Below the pieces are notes generated by a model that was given only the letters and a program-made list of their open reading frames with translations, was not told the origin of the DNA and did no database searches. A DNA stretch of 7,541 bases from Cyanobacteria bacterium UBA11153 (GTDB lineage: Bacteria > Cyanobacteriota > Cyanobacteriia > Cyanobacteriales > Coleofasciculaceae): assembly GCA_003511885.1 (NCBI GenBank), contig DOIX01000177.1, forward strand, positions 1 through 7,541, in the 5' to 3' direction. A program made the translations under genes and the position numbers. The stretch's first letter is position 1, and each line of letters starts with the position of its first letter. Below, piece by piece: positions 7,098 to 7,541 of this stretch.

Positions 7098-7206
7098 GGT
7101 TGCACCTTGGTTGGGTTGTGTTTATTTTACTCTATTTGTTTTTATCTCTGAGGGTTGGGGGGTTATGCAGGTGGAAAAGGAATTTGGCAACGGATGTGGT
7201 AGCGGA
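7098..7206. other. Upstream region of the CHAT gene, nothing clear
   Basis: This is the gene-proximal part of a 444-bp gene-free stretch (7098-7541). On the minus strand TAAAAT (7124-7129) could serve as a -10 box, but no -35 is seen at normal spacing. Near the far end ggatgtggtagcggatgt contains a short direct repeat. Open frames on the plus strand here have no coding features. Confidence 0.4.
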
Positions 7207-7330
7207 TGTAACTCAGATCTTGCACCATTCTCAATAAAGTGCTACAACCCTTGATATTTCGTTGATTGAACCACCAAAAACCTAGGTTTTTCAGGCTTAC
7301 TGACATTGGTGCAAGATCTTAGATGTAACA
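7207..7330. mobile_element. MITE-like element of about 124 bp, no transposase
   Basis: Terminal inverted repeats are visible: tgtaactcagatcttgcacca (7207-7227) against tggtgcaagatcttagatgtaaca (7307-7330), with 13 bases identical (agatcttgcacca) and similar outer ends. The interior holds a perfect 16-bp palindrome, aaaaacctaggttttt (7276-7291). It has no coding capacity, and a single end recurs at 1106-1133. A clear target-site duplication is not seen, so the exact borders are uncertain. Confidence 0.6.
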
Positions 7331-7341
7331 GATTATTGGTT

Positions 7342-7413
7342 GTAGGGGTGAAGCATTCGGGCGATCAATAATAACTGAAAACCATTAATATTGTATCCGA
7401 ATGCTTCACCCTG
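7342..7413 (+). repeat. Palindromic dispersed repeat, copy B
   Basis: A 72-bp core has 15-bp perfect arms, gggtgaagcattcgg (7346-7360) and ccgaatgcttcaccc (7397-7411). The centre nearly matches copy A (cgatcaataataactgaaaa, then attgtat). Compared with copy A, one stem base pair differs on both arms (T-A in A, G-C in B). Confidence 0.85.
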
Positions 7414-7446
7414 TATCTATCGGGATGCCGACATCTTGGTTATAAG

Positions 7447-7490
7447 ATTAAGCCCATTTGTATCCATCGCGTCAGGGCAGGGTCAAGCAT
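7447..7490 (-). repeat. Partial inverted copy C of the palindromic repeat tail
   Basis: The sequence attaagcccatttgtatcc continuing to agggtcaagcat matches the reverse complement of copy A's tail and arm start (4211-4251), with a few mismatches. After aagcat it breaks off into another short sequence, so this is a truncated or interrupted copy in the opposite orientation. Confidence 0.75.
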
Positions 7491-7518
7491 ACCCTTCGGG
7501 AAGGCTTCGCCAACGGAT
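7491..7518. repeat. Small nested repeat ccttcgggaaggcttcgccaacg
   Basis: These bases form a short hairpin-prone unit (ccttc/gaagg, then ggcttcgcc) at the point where copy C leaves the palindromic family. The part aggcttcgcc plus acg resembles the reverse complement of the extra bases inside the coding copy (5165-5187). The rest of the window (7519-7541) shows nothing recognisable. Confidence 0.45.
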
Positions 7519-7541
7519 ATAAATATTTAGGGTTTGTTGCC

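Noticed and set aside
7055..7254. Short plus-strand open frames over the CHAT start and upstream DNA
   Set aside because: They overlap the well-supported CHAT gene on the other strand, run into the MITE-like repeat, and have no recognisable domain.

Overview
The window looks like chromosomal DNA from a filamentous cyanobacterium, probably of the Oscillatoria/Microcoleus type. The signs are five exact copies of the HIP1 octamer GCGATCGC in 7.5 kb, heptanucleotide STRR-like tandem repeats, many small palindromic dispersed repeats, and a typical cyanobacterial gene set: a kinase-like protein with a C-terminal helical-repeat tail, a TPR-CHAT protease and a CobH-type precorrin isomerase. Placement at genus level is inference.

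Layout: (1) 32-935, minus strand: a two-gene unit encoding a small zinc-ribbon protein (684-935) and, 10 bp downstream, an HTH protein with a GrpE-like C-terminal domain (32-673). An extended -10 promoter (963-971) lies upstream and a perfect 20-bp palindrome (1-20) lies downstream. (2) 936-1185: intergenic, filled with a heptamer array, a GGAGGC/GCCTCC hairpin and a 28-bp sequence that recurs inverted at 7209-7236. (3) 1186-1815, minus: cobH/cbiC-type precorrin-8X methylmutase, with Tyr at the expected catalytic His position. (4) 1816-2083: divergent intergenic region of GTT/AAC-rich low-complexity DNA. (5) 2084-4003, plus: a large kinase-fold protein whose HRD motif reads HGN, so a predicted pseudokinase, followed by a possible membrane segment and about four helical repeats. 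(6) 4004-4265: convergent intergenic region with two palindromic dispersed repeats. (7) 4266-7097, minus: a 943-residue membrane-anchored or exported TPR-CHAT caspase-like protease. (8) 7098-7541: 444 bp without a gene, holding a MITE-like element and two further pieces of the palindromic repeat family.

The most unusual feature is one family of palindromic repeats with an intergenic copy on each side of the CHAT gene and a third copy inside it. The internal copy is in frame and encodes about 30 residues within the CHAT domain. The intergenic copies differ by a compensatory base-pair change in the stem. The pseudokinase and the CHAT protease are neighbours but convergent, so a shared pathway is possible but not shown. 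The cobalamin gene and the HTH-GrpE pair have no evident functional link to them.
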